Positions 1 to 8,153 of a stretch of DNA of 64,000 nucleotides are shown one piece after another (position 1 is the stretch's first letter; each line of letters opens with the position of its first letter). Origin of the DNA: Alloalcanivorax profundimaris (GTDB lineage: Bacteria > Pseudomonadota > Gammaproteobacteria > Pseudomonadales > Alcanivoracaceae); assembly GCF_015265435.1 (NCBI RefSeq), contig NZ_JABJWH010000021.1:1-64000 (forward strand), written 5' to 3'. Position numbers and translations under genes: made by a program. The notes under the pieces were generated by a model. The model was not told the origin of the DNA. It did not search any database and was given only the letters and a program-made list of their open reading frames with translations.

Positions 1-615
1 CACCAGCGGCACCGCCAGGCGGGCCACCGCCGAGGCGCGCGGCGCGGCGGCTTCGTCCACCTCCGCCAGGGTCACCCGGGTGGCGATGCGCTCCCGGTAA
101 ACGGCGCCGGAGCCGGCCAGCAGCCAGTCGCCGCCGTCCAGGGCGGGCACGTCGTCCGGGTCGAACAGGCCGTCCGCCAGCAGCGCCTCGACGCGCTCGC
201 CCTGGCCGTTGCCGCCGGCGTAACAGTGGTAGGCGCCCAGGTAGAGCTCGCCCATGCGCGCGTCGAAGGCCGCCAGCACCCGGGGGCGCGCCGGGTGGGC
301 GTCGAAGGCGGCCAGCGCGCAGGCGGCCAGGGTGGAGACGCCGGCCACCGGCAGGTCGCGGGCGAACGCCAGGCCCTGGATCACCGAGGTGGCCACGCGC
401 ACCCCGGTGAAGGCGCCCGGCCCCTGGCCGAACGCCAGGGCATCCAGGGCGCCCAGGCCGATGCCCGCCTCGGCGAGCAGGTCGTCCACCAGGGGCAGCA
501 CCCGTTCGGTTTGACGGCGGGCACCGGGTTCGAAGCGTTCCAGCACCTCGCCGTCCCGGTACAGCGCCACCGAGCAGGCGTCGGTGGCGGTTTCAATGGC
601 CAGAATGTGCGTCAT
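1..615 (-). CDS. tsaB: tRNA threonylcarbamoyladenosine biosynthesis protein TsaB (C-terminus cut by window edge)
   Basis: The reverse strand gives a protein starting MTHILAIETATDACSVALYR, the N-terminal ASKHA-fold signature of TsaB. It is followed by a GQGPGAFTGVRV segment typical of the family. TsaB is the scaffold partner of TsaD in the cytoplasmic complex that makes t6A37 on ANN-decoding tRNAs. 205 codons are present, and family members are about 220-235 aa, so only the tail is missing past the left edge. The start overlaps the end of yoaA by 23 bases, so the two genes are probably cotranscribed; the same neighbourhood is known in enterobacteria. Confidence 0.93.
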   Translation of the reverse strand, partial: MTHILAIETATDACSVALYRDGEVLERFEPGARRQTERVLPLVDDLLAEAGIGLGALDALAFGQGPGAFTGVRVATSVIQGLAFARDLPVAGVSTLAACALAAFDAHPARPRVLAAFDARMGELYLGAYHCYAGGNGQGERVEALLADGLFDPDDVPALDGGDWLLAGSGAVYRERIATRVTLAEVDEAAAPRASAVARLAVPLV

Positions 616-2605
616 GGGTCGGCTCTTGCGGGGCGGGCGCCGGCGGCGCCTCGCCGGGTTTCGATTGCGCCAGGCGTTCCGCCTGCAGGCGGGCGATGTG
701 CGGGAAGAAACGCTGCACCACTTCCACTTTGCGGGTGCGCGTCATGCCCGGCAGGCTGTCCAGGAACAGGCGCCCGTAGCCCTTGGTCACCAGGCGCGGG
801 TCGCCCACCACCAGCAGACCGTGGTCGTTGGGGTCGCGGATCAGCCGGCCGGCGCCCTGGCGCAGGGCCAGCACCGCCTGGGGCAGCTGGTAGTCGCGGA
901 AGGCGTTGCCGCCGTTGGCGTTGATGTGCTCGATGCGCGCCGCCGCCACCGGGTCCCCGGGGGAGCCGAACGGCAGCTTGTCGATGATCACGCAACTGAG
1001 CGCCTCGCCACGCACGTCGATGCCCTCCCAGAAACTGCTGGTGCCAAGCAGCACCGCATTACCCAGACGCCGGAACTCGTCCAACAGTTCCCGACGGCCG
1101 GCCTCGCCTTGCACCAGCAGCGGGTATTCCAGCTTCTCCTCGCGCAGCAACGCCGCCGCCTCGCGCAGGGCCCGGTGGCTGGTGAACAGAAAGAAGGTGC
1201 GGCCCTCGGCGGCGCGGATCACCGGAATCATCGCCCGCGTGAGGCTTGCGGTGTAGTCCGGCGAGGACGGCGCCGGCAGGTTCTCGGGCACGTAGAACAC
1301 CGCCTGGCGTTTGAAATCGAACGGGCTCTCCAGGCTCAGGGTCTCCGCCTCGTCCAGGCCCAGGCGCTTCTGCAGGTGCTCGAAGCGCCCCGCCACCGAC
1401 AGGGTCGCCGAGGTCAGGATCCAGGCGCAGGGGTGCTTTTCGCGCTGGGCGCGCAGCTGGCCGGCCACCGACAGCGGCGTGCTGTGCAGCACCACGGTGC
1501 GGCGGAAGGTCTCGAACCAGTAGACCCGGTTGGGGCCGTTGGCGTCGAGGATCGATTTGAGCGTCAGCACGTGCTCGGAGGCCCGCCGGGCACAGGATTC
1601 CAGGCCCCGGCTGGCGCGGGCCTGGGGCTCGAGAAAATCGTTCAGGTCGATGAGGGCATCCAGCAGCGCCTCGCCGGCCTCGCGCACCGCCGGCAGCTCC
1701 GCCACCTCGGACCAGGGGGCGCGGCGTTCCTGCTCGCCCAGGCTCAGGCGCAGGTCCTGGCCGGCCTTGTCCAGGGCGGAGATGTGCTGGTTCAGCGCCG
1801 CCAGATCCAGCGCCGAGTGGGCCGCCTCGGACAGGGCGTCACGGCCCAGTTCCTGGATCTGGCGGGTGCTCAGGGAGTCGCCGAAAAAGGCGGCGGCCAC
1901 CTCCGGCAGTTGGTGGGCCTCGTCGAAGATCACCGTGTTGGCGCTGGGCAGCAGCTCGGAGACGCCCTCCCCGCGCAGCGCCGCGTCGGCGAAGAACAGG
2001 TGGTGGTTGACCACCACCAGATCCGCCTCCTGGGCTTCCTTGCGGGCGTTCATCAGCGGGCATTCGCTGTATTTGGGGCACTCGGTGCCCAGGCAGTTGT
2101 CGGCGGTGCTGGTCACCCAGGGCCACACCGGCGCGTCCTCCGGCAGCTGCTTGAGCTCGGCGATGTCGCCGCTCTTGGTGCGCCCGGCCCAGTGCGCCAC
2201 CACCTGCAGCTGCTCGGCGGTTTCCCGGGTCAGGAAACGGGCTTCCTCCTGGTGCAGCTCCAGCCGGTAGGGGCACAGGTAGTTGGCGCGGCCCTTGAGC
2301 AACGCCGCCTTGCGCGGCAGGCTCAGAGCCTTGAGCACCACCGGCAGGTCCTTGAAGAAAAGCTGGTCCTGCAGGCTCTTGGTGCCGGTGGACACCAGCG
2401 TGGGGCCATCGGACAGCAGCGCCGGCAGCAGGTAGGCCAGGGTCTTGCCGGTGCCGGTCTGGGCCTCCACCAGCAGGGTGCCCCGGGCACGGATCGCCTC
2501 GGCCACCGCGTCGGCCATGCGCAGCTGGGGCTCGCGGGGGCGATAGCCGTCCAGCAAGCGACCGAAGCGGTCGATGTCGTTAAGATAGTCGCGGGCGCTG
2601 TCCAC
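593..2605 (-). CDS. yoaA: YoaA/DinG-family Fe-S ATP-dependent DNA helicase
   Basis: 670 aa. The N-terminal Walker A segment reads EAQTGTGKTLAYLLPALL. Four cysteines between about residues 107 and 180 (CPYR, then CLGTEC and SEC) match the Fe-S cluster of the XPD/DinG superfamily 2 helicases. A DEAH box (FDEAHQLPE) follows, and C-terminal helicase motifs include GTSSFWEGIDV and QGAGRLIRD. YoaA acts in DNA repair and damage tolerance, with the polymerase clamp-loader subunit HolC as partner in E. coli. The length fits YoaA (about 636 aa) better than DinG (about 715 aa). It sits upstream of and overlaps tsaB. Confidence 0.92.
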   Translation of the reverse strand: MDSARDYLNDIDRFGRLLDGYRPREPQLRMADAVAEAIRARGTLLVEAQTGTGKTLAYLLPALLSDGPTLVSTGTKSLQDQLFFKDLPVVLKALSLPRKAALLKGRANYLCPYRLELHQEEARFLTRETAEQLQVVAHWAGRTKSGDIAELKQLPEDAPVWPWVTSTADNCLGTECPKYSECPLMNARKEAQEADLVVVNHHLFFADAALRGEGVSELLPSANTVIFDEAHQLPEVAAAFFGDSLSTRQIQELGRDALSEAAHSALDLAALNQHISALDKAGQDLRLSLGEQERRAPWSEVAELPAVREAGEALLDALIDLNDFLEPQARASRGLESCARRASEHVLTLKSILDANGPNRVYWFETFRRTVVLHSTPLSVAGQLRAQREKHPCAWILTSATLSVAGRFEHLQKRLGLDEAETLSLESPFDFKRQAVFYVPENLPAPSSPDYTASLTRAMIPVIRAAEGRTFFLFTSHRALREAAALLREEKLEYPLLVQGEAGRRELLDEFRRLGNAVLLGTSSFWEGIDVRGEALSCVIIDKLPFGSPGDPVAAARIEHINANGGNAFRDYQLPQAVLALRQGAGRLIRDPNDHGLLVVGDPRLVTKGYGRLFLDSLPGMTRTRKVEVVQRFFPHIARLQAERLAQSKPGEAPPAPAPQEPTHDAHSGH

Positions 2606-2676
2606 TGAATGTCCCCGGTTGCCTGGGCGCAGAGGATAGCGGATAACCGATCACACTCCCAACACCGCGATAGCGC

Positions 2677-3225
2677 ATGGATCTTTTCTATACATTACTG
2701 ATTCTGGCCGGCGGCGAAGGGCGCCGCATGGGCGGCCGCGACAAGGGCCTGGTGGAGATCGACGGCCAGCCGCTGGTCGACCAGCTGCTGGACGCCGTGG
2801 CGCCGCCGGGGCCGGTGGTGATCAGCGCCAACCGCAACCTGGATCTTTACCAGGGCCGGGCGGACAGCGTGGTGCGCGACCGCCGCGACGGCTATTTCGG
2901 CCCCATGGCCGGCCTGGAGGCGGGGCTGGCCGCCTGCGGGGACGGCCCGGTGCTGTGCCTGCCCTGCGACCTGATGGCGCCGCCGCCCACCCTGCCCGGC
3001 CTGCTGCTCGACGGCCTGCCCGCCGACCGGGTGCGGCGGCTGGAGGACGACCACGGGCCCCAGCCCCTGTGCCTGGGGCTGCATGGCGCGCGCTGGGTGC
3101 CTTCGATCACGGAATATCTGGACCGGGGCGGGCGCAGCGTGCGCGGCTGGCTGAAGAGCGTGCCCCATGAGGTGGCGCGCCTCCACGGGCGGCTGGAGAA
3201 CCGCAACCGGGAAGAGCGCGGCTGA
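2677..3225 (+). CDS. mobA: molybdenum cofactor guanylyltransferase MobA
   Basis: 182 aa. The N-terminus LILAGGEGRRMGGRDKGL is the nucleotidyltransferase P-loop-like signature of MobA, which transfers GMP from GTP to molybdopterin to make bis-MGD cofactor in the cytoplasm. Further family-like segments are RRDGYFGPMAGLEAGL and LCLPCDLM. The length matches the family (about 190 aa). The chosen start gives eight residues before the signature; no strong ribosome binding site precedes it. It is transcribed divergently from yoaA, separated by 71 bases, and is followed by a REP pair. No other moa/mob/mog gene is in view. Confidence 0.9.
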   Translation: MDLFYTLLILAGGEGRRMGGRDKGLVEIDGQPLVDQLLDAVAPPGPVVISANRNLDLYQGRADSVVRDRRDGYFGPMAGLEAGLAACGDGPVLCLPCDLMAPPPTLPGLLLDGLPADRVRRLEDDHGPQPLCLGLHGARWVPSITEYLDRGGRSVRGWLKSVPHEVARLHGRLENRNREERG

Positions 3226-3238
3226 CACGGCCTGCGTT

Positions 3239-3294
3239 ATCGCGACTGAAGTCGCTCCTACGGCCGGTGCTGTAGGAGCGACTTCAGTCGCGAT
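3239..3294. repeat. REP pair R1 (short-short)
   Basis: Two inverted copies of the short REP foot (ATCGCGACTGAAGTCGCTCCTA and its reverse complement, here split by about 8 bases) lie directly after mobA. This is the commonest repeat in the window. Such REP pairs are known to stabilise mRNA ends or act as targets for RAYT transposases; neither role can be read from the sequence. Confidence 0.9.
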
Positions 3295-3320
3295 CAGGGG
3301 TCCGGGAAAACACCCCCAAA

Positions 3321-3347
3321 AAAACGCCCGCGCGGGGCGGGCGTTTT
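3321..3347. terminator. Bidirectional intrinsic terminator between mobA and the SCP2 gene
   Basis: AAAACGCCCGC-GCG-GGGCGGGCGTTTT forms a strong GC stem flanked by A-run and T-run. It can therefore stop mobA on the plus strand and the convergent SCP2 gene on the minus strand. Confidence 0.85.
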
Positions 3348-3370
3348 CGATTCACCGAGGCGAAGGCGGA

Positions 3371-3757
3371 TCAGGCGGTGATGTCCTGGATCTGCTTCAT
3401 CAGCTGCTTCTGCTCATCGGTGGGCTGAGCGGACTGCAGGGACATCAGCTTGCTCATGTCGCCGTCGACCTTGATCTGGCCGCTCATGAAGCCCTGCATG
3501 CCGGCGGACTGGTCGCCTTCGATGAAGATGCGCTTGGCCAGATCGGCGGGCAGGGTCAGGGTGGTGGCCGCGTCCGCGTGCTCGCCTTCCTCGATCATGC
3601 CGCCCACCAGGGACAGGTGCTTCTCGCCGTCGTCGGTGTTCACCTTGATGTTGATGACCAGGTCGGCCAGGGCGGCGGGCGCTTCCACGTCGCCGGCGGA
3701 CTCACGGATTTCCTTTACCTTCGCGAACCATTCGTCGGACAGAAATTCCACGCTCAT
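3371..3757 (-). CDS. SCP2 sterol-binding domain protein
   Basis: 128 aa, starting MSVEFLSDEWFAKVKEIR. AAGGAG lies 8 bases upstream of this ATG, so it was preferred to a longer upstream open frame that lacks a ribosome binding site. The whole protein is one SCP2-like lipid-binding fold: a central GEKHLSLVGGMIEEGEHADA stretch, then a C-terminal helix pattern FMSGQIKVDGDMSKLM that is highly typical of stand-alone SCP2 proteins. It probably binds acyl chains, acyl-CoA or similar hydrophobic ligands in the cytoplasm. It is monocistronic, with a terminator just downstream. Confidence 0.85.
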   Translation of the reverse strand: MSVEFLSDEWFAKVKEIRESAGDVEAPAALADLVINIKVNTDDGEKHLSLVGGMIEEGEHADAATTLTLPADLAKRIFIEGDQSAGMQGFMSGQIKVDGDMSKLMSLQSAQPTDEQKQLMKQIQDITA

Positions 3758-3901
3758 TGTTGTCTCCTTGGTTGGATTCCGCTTCGACGCCCGGCTCGGT
3801 GCCAGGACCGGATTCAAACGAGCGTTCGAAACTTTCCCGTACCTTATAGAAAGGCCCCGAAGCTGACAATGCTTTCCCGGCGCTGGCAACGGGCCAACCG
3901 G

Positions 3902-4726
3902 TCAGCATCCCCCATCGTGGGAATCACCGCGCAGCAGCGCCTTGTAATGCTCGATGCAGCCGATGTTCTCACGCGGGTATTCCGGCGCCAGGGCGGCCAG
4001 CGAATCCGCCACCAGGCCGGCCACCCGGGCCCGGGCGGCGGGCTTGTCGTCGTTGGGAATCAGGTGCCAGGGGGCATGGTCCGTGTGGGTGGCGGTAAGG
4101 GTCTCGTTGACCAGCGCCAGATAGCGGTCCCGGCCGCGCCAGTTCTCGATGTCCGAGGGATCGAATTTCCAGCGCTTGCGGGGCTTGTCCAGGCGCTTGA
4201 GCAGGCGTCGGCGCTGCTCGTCCTCGGAGGTATTCAGCCACACCTTGATCAGGCGGGTGCCCTCCCGGTGCAGATGCCCCTCGAACTCGTTGATGGCCCG
4301 GTAGCGGCCGCGCCAGTCCGGCGGCGGCTCGCTGGTCGGCCACAGCCGCTCCGCCAGCACCGCCTCGTAGTGGCTGCGGTTGAACGCCACCACCTCGCCG
4401 CGCTCCGGCAAATGCCGCCACACCCGCCACAGGAAGTCATGGTGCACCTCATCGCCCAGGGGGCGGGCAAAGGAATGGGCGCGGAAGGCGGCCGGGTCCA
4501 TGGCCCGGGCCAGGGTGCGGATCAGGCTGTCCTTGCCGGCGGCGTCCAAGCCCTGGACCACCAGCAGCACGGCGTAACGGCGGCCGGCGTAGAGCCGGCG
4601 CTGATGTTCGTGAATACGATCCAGGCTGTCGTCCAGGGCCGCCACCCCGTTCGCCGCCACCTGGAAAGGCAGCTGGCGAACGTCCAGGGCGCCGGCGTGG
4701 GGCCAGCCGTAGGGGTCCAAATCCAT
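3902..4726 (-). CDS. PPK2-family polyphosphate kinase / polyphosphate:nucleotide phosphotransferase
   Basis: 274 aa. Walker A-like VVQGLDAAGKDSLIRTL lies near residue 55, and a Walker B/lid pair VVAFNRSHYEAVLAERL follows; the NRSHYE form is characteristic of the PPK2 group. The enzyme phosphorylates nucleoside mono- or diphosphates from polyphosphate. The ATG is preceded by AAGGAG. PPK2 subclass (AMP versus ADP acceptor) cannot be fixed by eye, though the about 275 aa single-domain size argues against the tandem-domain polyphosphate:AMP phosphotransferases. It is flanked by amtB upstream on the same strand with a short gap. Confidence 0.88.
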   Translation of the reverse strand: MDLDPYGWPHAGALDVRQLPFQVAANGVAALDDSLDRIHEHQRRLYAGRRYAVLLVVQGLDAAGKDSLIRTLARAMDPAAFRAHSFARPLGDEVHHDFLWRVWRHLPERGEVVAFNRSHYEAVLAERLWPTSEPPPDWRGRYRAINEFEGHLHREGTRLIKVWLNTSEDEQRRRLLKRLDKPRKRWKFDPSDIENWRGRDRYLALVNETLTATHTDHAPWHLIPNDDKPAARARVAGLVADSLAALAPEYPRENIGCIEHYKALLRGDSHDGGC

Positions 4727-4779
4727 GGGGGCTCCTTAAAACGGTACCCCCAAAGCATACTGGACCCCGGGCGGCGGCG

Positions 4780-6069
4780 TCAGAGGTCGTAGCCGCGTTC
4801 CTCGTGCAGGGCGATGTCCAGCCCCTGGCTTTCCTCGTCCGGGCTGACGCGCAGCGGCGTGAACAGACCCACCAGCTTGAGCAGCGCCCAGGTCAGCAGC
4901 GCCGTGTAAACGAAGGTAACCACCACGCCCAGGGCCTGCACGCCCACTTGCTGAAGCATGCCGTAGTCCGGTTTGGCGAAGCCGTAGCCGGAGAACACGC
5001 CCAGCTCCGTGGAGGCGAACACCCCGGCCAGCAGGGTGCCGAGAATGCCGCCCACGCCGTGCACCGGAAACACGTCCAGGGAATCGTCGATGCGCCAACG
5101 CTGCTTGACCACCAGCACCATGTAGAAGCAGATCACGCCGGCGGCCAGGCCGATGATCAGCGCACCACCGGGGCCCACGAACCCGGACGCCGGGGTAATG
5201 GTGCCCAGCCCCGCCACCATGCCGGTGGCGATGCCCAAAGCGGACGGCTTGCCGAATTTTTTCGCCTCCAGGGTCAGCCAGGCCAGGGAACCGGCGGCGG
5301 CGGAAATGTGGGTCACCAGCATGGCCATGGCGGCGTTGCCGTCGGCGGCCAGCGCCGAGCCCCCGTTGAAGCCGAACCAGCCCACCCACAGCATGCCCGC
5401 GCCCATCACCGTCATGGTCATGTTGTGCGGCTTCATGGCTTGGCCGGGCCAGTCCTTGCGGCGGCCCAGCACCACCGCCGCCACCAGGGCGGCGACGCCG
5501 GCGGTAATGTGCACCACGGTGCCGCCGGCGAAGTCGTACAGGCCCAGCTGCGCCAGCCAGCCGCCGCCCCACACCCAGTGGCACACCGGCACATAGACGC
5601 CCAGCACCCACAGCACCGAAAACGCCAGCATGGCGCCGAAGCGCATGCGCTCCGCGAAGGCGCCCACGATCAACGCCGGAGTGATGATGGCGAAGGTCAT
5701 CTGGAACAGGCCATGCAGGCTTTGCGGCAGGGAGCCGGCCAGGCTGTCCCGGTCGATGCCGGCGAAGAAGGCGTGCTGCAGGCCGCCGATCCAGGCGTTG
5801 GCGGCGCCGCCGTCGGAAAACGCCAGGGAATAGCCGGCGATCAGCCACACCAGCGACACCGCGCAGGCGATGGCGAAGCACTGCATCAACACCGACAGCA
5901 CGTTCTTGTTGCGCACCAGGCCGCCGTAAAACAGGCTCAGGCCCGGCAGGGTCATGAACAGCACCAGGGCGGTGGCCACCAGAATCCAGGCGGTATCGCT
6001 CTTGTCCAGGCCGTCCGCCAGCGCCAGGGACGGGGTCAGGGCCAGCAGGCCCGCGATCCAGTATTTCAT
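4780..6069 (-). CDS. amtB: Ammonium transporter AmtB
   Basis: 429 aa with a cleavable N-terminal signal-like segment ending LALA and about eleven membrane segments. The two pore histidines are in HITAGVAALVAAV and FPVHGVGGILGTLL, the standard AmtB twin-His pair. GLSLFYGGLVRNKNVLSVLM near the start is a further AmtB signature. It forms an inner-membrane trimer that takes up NH4+/NH3 and is blocked by the PII protein GlnK. It lies 12 bases downstream of glnK, as in nearly all bacteria. Confidence 0.96.
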   Translation of the reverse strand: MKYWIAGLLALTPSLALADGLDKSDTAWILVATALVLFMTLPGLSLFYGGLVRNKNVLSVLMQCFAIACAVSLVWLIAGYSLAFSDGGAANAWIGGLQHAFFAGIDRDSLAGSLPQSLHGLFQMTFAIITPALIVGAFAERMRFGAMLAFSVLWVLGVYVPVCHWVWGGGWLAQLGLYDFAGGTVVHITAGVAALVAAVVLGRRKDWPGQAMKPHNMTMTVMGAGMLWVGWFGFNGGSALAADGNAAMAMLVTHISAAAGSLAWLTLEAKKFGKPSALGIATGMVAGLGTITPASGFVGPGGALIIGLAAGVICFYMVLVVKQRWRIDDSLDVFPVHGVGGILGTLLAGVFASTELGVFSGYGFAKPDYGMLQQVGVQALGVVVTFVYTALLTWALLKLVGLFTPLRVSPDEESQGLDIALHEERGYDL

Positions 6070-6081
6070 CGGGGCCTCCGG

Positions 6082-6420
6082 TTACAGGGCGTCGTCGTCG
6101 GTTTCGCCGGTGCGGATGCGCACCGCCTGCTCCAGCGCGGTGATGAAGATCTTGCCGTCGCCGATCTTGCCGGTCCCGGCGGCCTGCAGGATGGCGTCCA
6201 CCGCCTGATCCACGCGGCCGTCGGCCACCGCCAGCTCCAGCTTGATCTTGGGCACGAAATCCACCACGTACTCGGCGCCCCGGTACAGCTCCGTGTGGCC
6301 CTTCTGGCGGCCGAAGCCCTTCACCTCGCTCACCGTCATGCCCTGAATGCCCACCCGGGCCAGAGCGTCCCGTACATCGTCCACCTTGAACGGCTTAATC
6401 ACCGCCGTGATCATTTTCAT
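6082..6420 (-). CDS. glnK: Nitrogen regulatory PII protein GlnK
   Basis: 112 aa beginning MKMITAVIKPFKVDDVRDAL. The start was chosen by comparison with PII proteins; a longer upstream frame adds 31 residues unlike the family. The T-loop carries the uridylylated tyrosine in RGAEYVVDFVPK, and the C-terminal signatures GTGKIGDGKIFI and AVRIRTGE are complete. GlnK senses 2-oxoglutarate/ATP/ADP and gates AmtB. The glnK-amtB operon is normally NtrC/sigma-54 controlled; a candidate promoter is listed separately. Confidence 0.95.
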   Translation of the reverse strand: MKMITAVIKPFKVDDVRDALARVGIQGMTVSEVKGFGRQKGHTELYRGAEYVVDFVPKIKLELAVADGRVDQAVDAILQAAGTGKIGDGKIFITALEQAVRIRTGETDDDAL

Positions 6421-6578
6421 TCTTGAGTCCCTCGTCCTCGGGGCCGAAACGCGGCCCGGAATTGCACCGCCGGAGCGCACCCCGACGGCATTGCACCGGG
6501 AAAGGGCATACAAGAATCAGGCCAGATCACAAACCCAGCGAACGCGCCCCTTCAGGGCGCAACCCGCACAAAATCCGG

Positions 6579-6593
6579 GCAAATACGCACCCA
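6579..6593 (-). promoter_or_regulatory. Candidate sigma-54 (-24/-12) promoter for glnK-amtB
   Basis: On the minus strand TGGGTGCGTATTTGC has the required GG-N10-GC spacing and a good TTGC -12 box, but the -24 box (TGGGT rather than TGGCAC) is weak. It is about 160 bases upstream of the glnK ATG. The prediction rests partly on the known NtrC control of glnK operons; no clear NtrC site was identified. Confidence 0.35.
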
Positions 6594-6697
6594 GAAAGTG
6601 CACATGCACCCTGAAAAGCACCAATGTCGATCACAAATAAGAAGAAAGCCTGCGCCACAAACAGGCAGACACAGAAGCAAGGGCCGTAGGAGAGACC

Positions 6698-6773
6698 GTA
6701 GGAGCGACTTCAGTCGCGATAATGGCGCCGAGTTATCGCGACTGAAGCGGAATGCCGCCCAGTCGCCCCTACC
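6698..6773. repeat. REP pair R2 (short-long)
   Basis: A short REP foot (GTAGGAGCGACTTCAG...) faces an inverted long foot that contains the extra GCGGAATGCCGCC insert before CAGTCGCCCCTAC. It is intergenic between glnK and cnoX and is followed by long-inverted-repeat element A. Confidence 0.85.
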
Positions 6774-6830
6774 GCCACATCCAACCGCCAACGCCACACC
6801 AACGCCCCACTAAGGAGCCGCCCGTGACGC

Positions 6831-7031
6831 TACCTCGGAGCGTCCCGGTGTGGGCCCCCTTTCCGGGACCCTGTTTGACAGGATGTCAAACCGGGAGCCC
6901 CCAGGGGTGAGGCAAGCGTGTTGCGAAGCACTGCTTCGCGCGCCGCCGAACGCCGCCCATCTGTGATGGGTGGCCGGACCCGCTTGCGGGGGTTCACGGC
7001 GTTCCCGGAAAGGGGGCCCACACCGGGACGC
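6831..7031. repeat. Long inverted repeat element, copy A
   Basis: The outer arms are about 29 bp: GCGTCCCGGTGTGGGCCCC... on the left and its inverse at 7002-7031. They enclose a 19-bp near-perfect palindrome GTTTGACAGGATGTCAAAC (6873-6891) and a longer interior than in the other copies, with extra sequence about 6905-6990. The same element recurs at 10713, 26711 and 48213. It carries no plausible gene. Together with R2 it fills most of the 6421-7066 intergenic gap; the rest of that gap shows nothing else recognisable. Confidence 0.85.
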
Positions 7032-7066
7032 GGCCAGAATGGAGGGCCCGGCGCCCCCCAGACGAC

Positions 7067-7936
7067 TCAATGCAGATAGGTGAACATCCTGCGCCGATAC
7101 TGACTGGCGAGCGGATCCCCCTTGGGCAGGCAATCGAACACCTCCAGCAACGCCTGCCGCGCCACCCCGTCCTTGTAATCACGATGATCGCGCAGCAACC
7201 TCAGCAACGCGTCCAGGCCGGCCTGGAACTGGCCCGCGGCGGCGGCACGCAGACCATAGGCGTGCAGATCCTCCGGGGTCGGATCGCTCTCGATGCGCGC
7301 GGCCAGGTCATGCAGGCTCTCGCCGCCGCCTTCCAGCTTCTCCAGCAACGCGAAGCGCGCCCGGAACGGCCGCAGCTCCTCCACATCCTCGACCACCTCG
7401 GCCAGCACGGACTGGGCCTCATCGGTGCGCCCCTCGCCCAACAGGTACTCCACCAGCAGCGCGCGGAAAGCATGCTTGTCCGGCTGCTCGGACAGGGTCT
7501 GGCGCAGGGCCTGCTCCGCCTGGCCGCCATGGCCGGCCTCGATGGCCTGGCGCACCTGCTCCAGGAACTGCTCCTCCTGCTCCGCCTGGGCGGCGTCCGG
7601 ATCCACCACCGGCGCCAGCCACTGGCGCAGGGCACCCTCGGTCTGGGCACCGTCCAGCTCGCTGACCAGCTGCCCCTGATAGACCAGCTTCAGCGACGGC
7701 AGGCTGCGCACCCCGAACTGGGCGGCGATGTTCTGCTGGGCGTCGGCGTCCACCTTGGCGAGCAGGAACTTGCCCTGGTATTCGCCGGCCAGTTTCTCCA
7801 GCAGCGGCGCCATTTGCAGGCAGGGCTGGCACCAGGAGGCCCAGAAGTCGAACAGCACCGGAATCTGCCGGGAGCTTTCCAGTACCTGTTGAATGTTCTG
7901 TTCGGTGACATCGATGATCGAAGCGTTGTCCTGCAC
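7067..7936 (-). CDS. cnoX: Thioredoxin-fold co-chaperone CnoX (YbbN)
   Basis: 289 aa with a GTG start preceded by AGGAG. The N-terminal thioredoxin domain (residues 1-110) has the active-site segment FWASWCQPCLQMAPLL. The rest is a TPR-like region (VRQAIEAGHGGQAEQALRQT and following), the two-part layout of E. coli CnoX/YbbN. CnoX protects oxidised clients and hands them to GroEL or DnaK. The CQPC active site, with both cysteines, is nearer to CnoX homologues that keep redox activity than to E. coli YbbN (SxxC). It is divergent from fadE. Confidence 0.87.
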   Translation of the reverse strand: MQDNASIIDVTEQNIQQVLESSRQIPVLFDFWASWCQPCLQMAPLLEKLAGEYQGKFLLAKVDADAQQNIAAQFGVRSLPSLKLVYQGQLVSELDGAQTEGALRQWLAPVVDPDAAQAEQEEQFLEQVRQAIEAGHGGQAEQALRQTLSEQPDKHAFRALLVEYLLGEGRTDEAQSVLAEVVEDVEELRPFRARFALLEKLEGGGESLHDLAARIESDPTPEDLHAYGLRAAAAGQFQAGLDALLRLLRDHRDYKDGVARQALLEVFDCLPKGDPLASQYRRRMFTYLH

Positions 7937-8064
7937 CGGGGACTCCTGTGACGGGAATGACTTTAGGGACCTTGATTGGCGGCAATTGTACGAAATTCCA
8001 AGGGTCCATAAACAGATTAAAAACTGTTAAAACGGCAACAGGGCGGGACGATGGGCGTACACTG

Positions 8065-8076
8065 GAACAAACGTTC
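8065..8076. promoter_or_regulatory. Candidate operator upstream of fadE
   Basis: GAACAAACGTTC is a perfect inverted repeat (GAAC-N4-GTTC) about 80 bases before the fadE start. Fatty-acid regulators of the TetR and FadR types use short inverted repeats in this position, but the match to a named consensus (PsrA, FadR) is only partial. Confidence 0.3.
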
Positions 8077-8153
8077 ACGTGCCCTCCATATCCACTGGGT
8101 AAGGTATGGAGGCATTCCCGACACAAGCAAGCGTCCTGGCAAAGGAGATGACC

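Noticed and set aside
584-2608. A 674-codon plus-strand frame opposite yoaA
   Set aside because: Antisense shadow; composition rich in Gln/Ala/Gly, no motif, and YoaA motifs lie on the other strand.
3321-3347. REP-like palindrome near the SCP2 gene
   Set aside because: Sequence is unrelated to the REP family and has A/T runs on both sides, so it was called a terminator.
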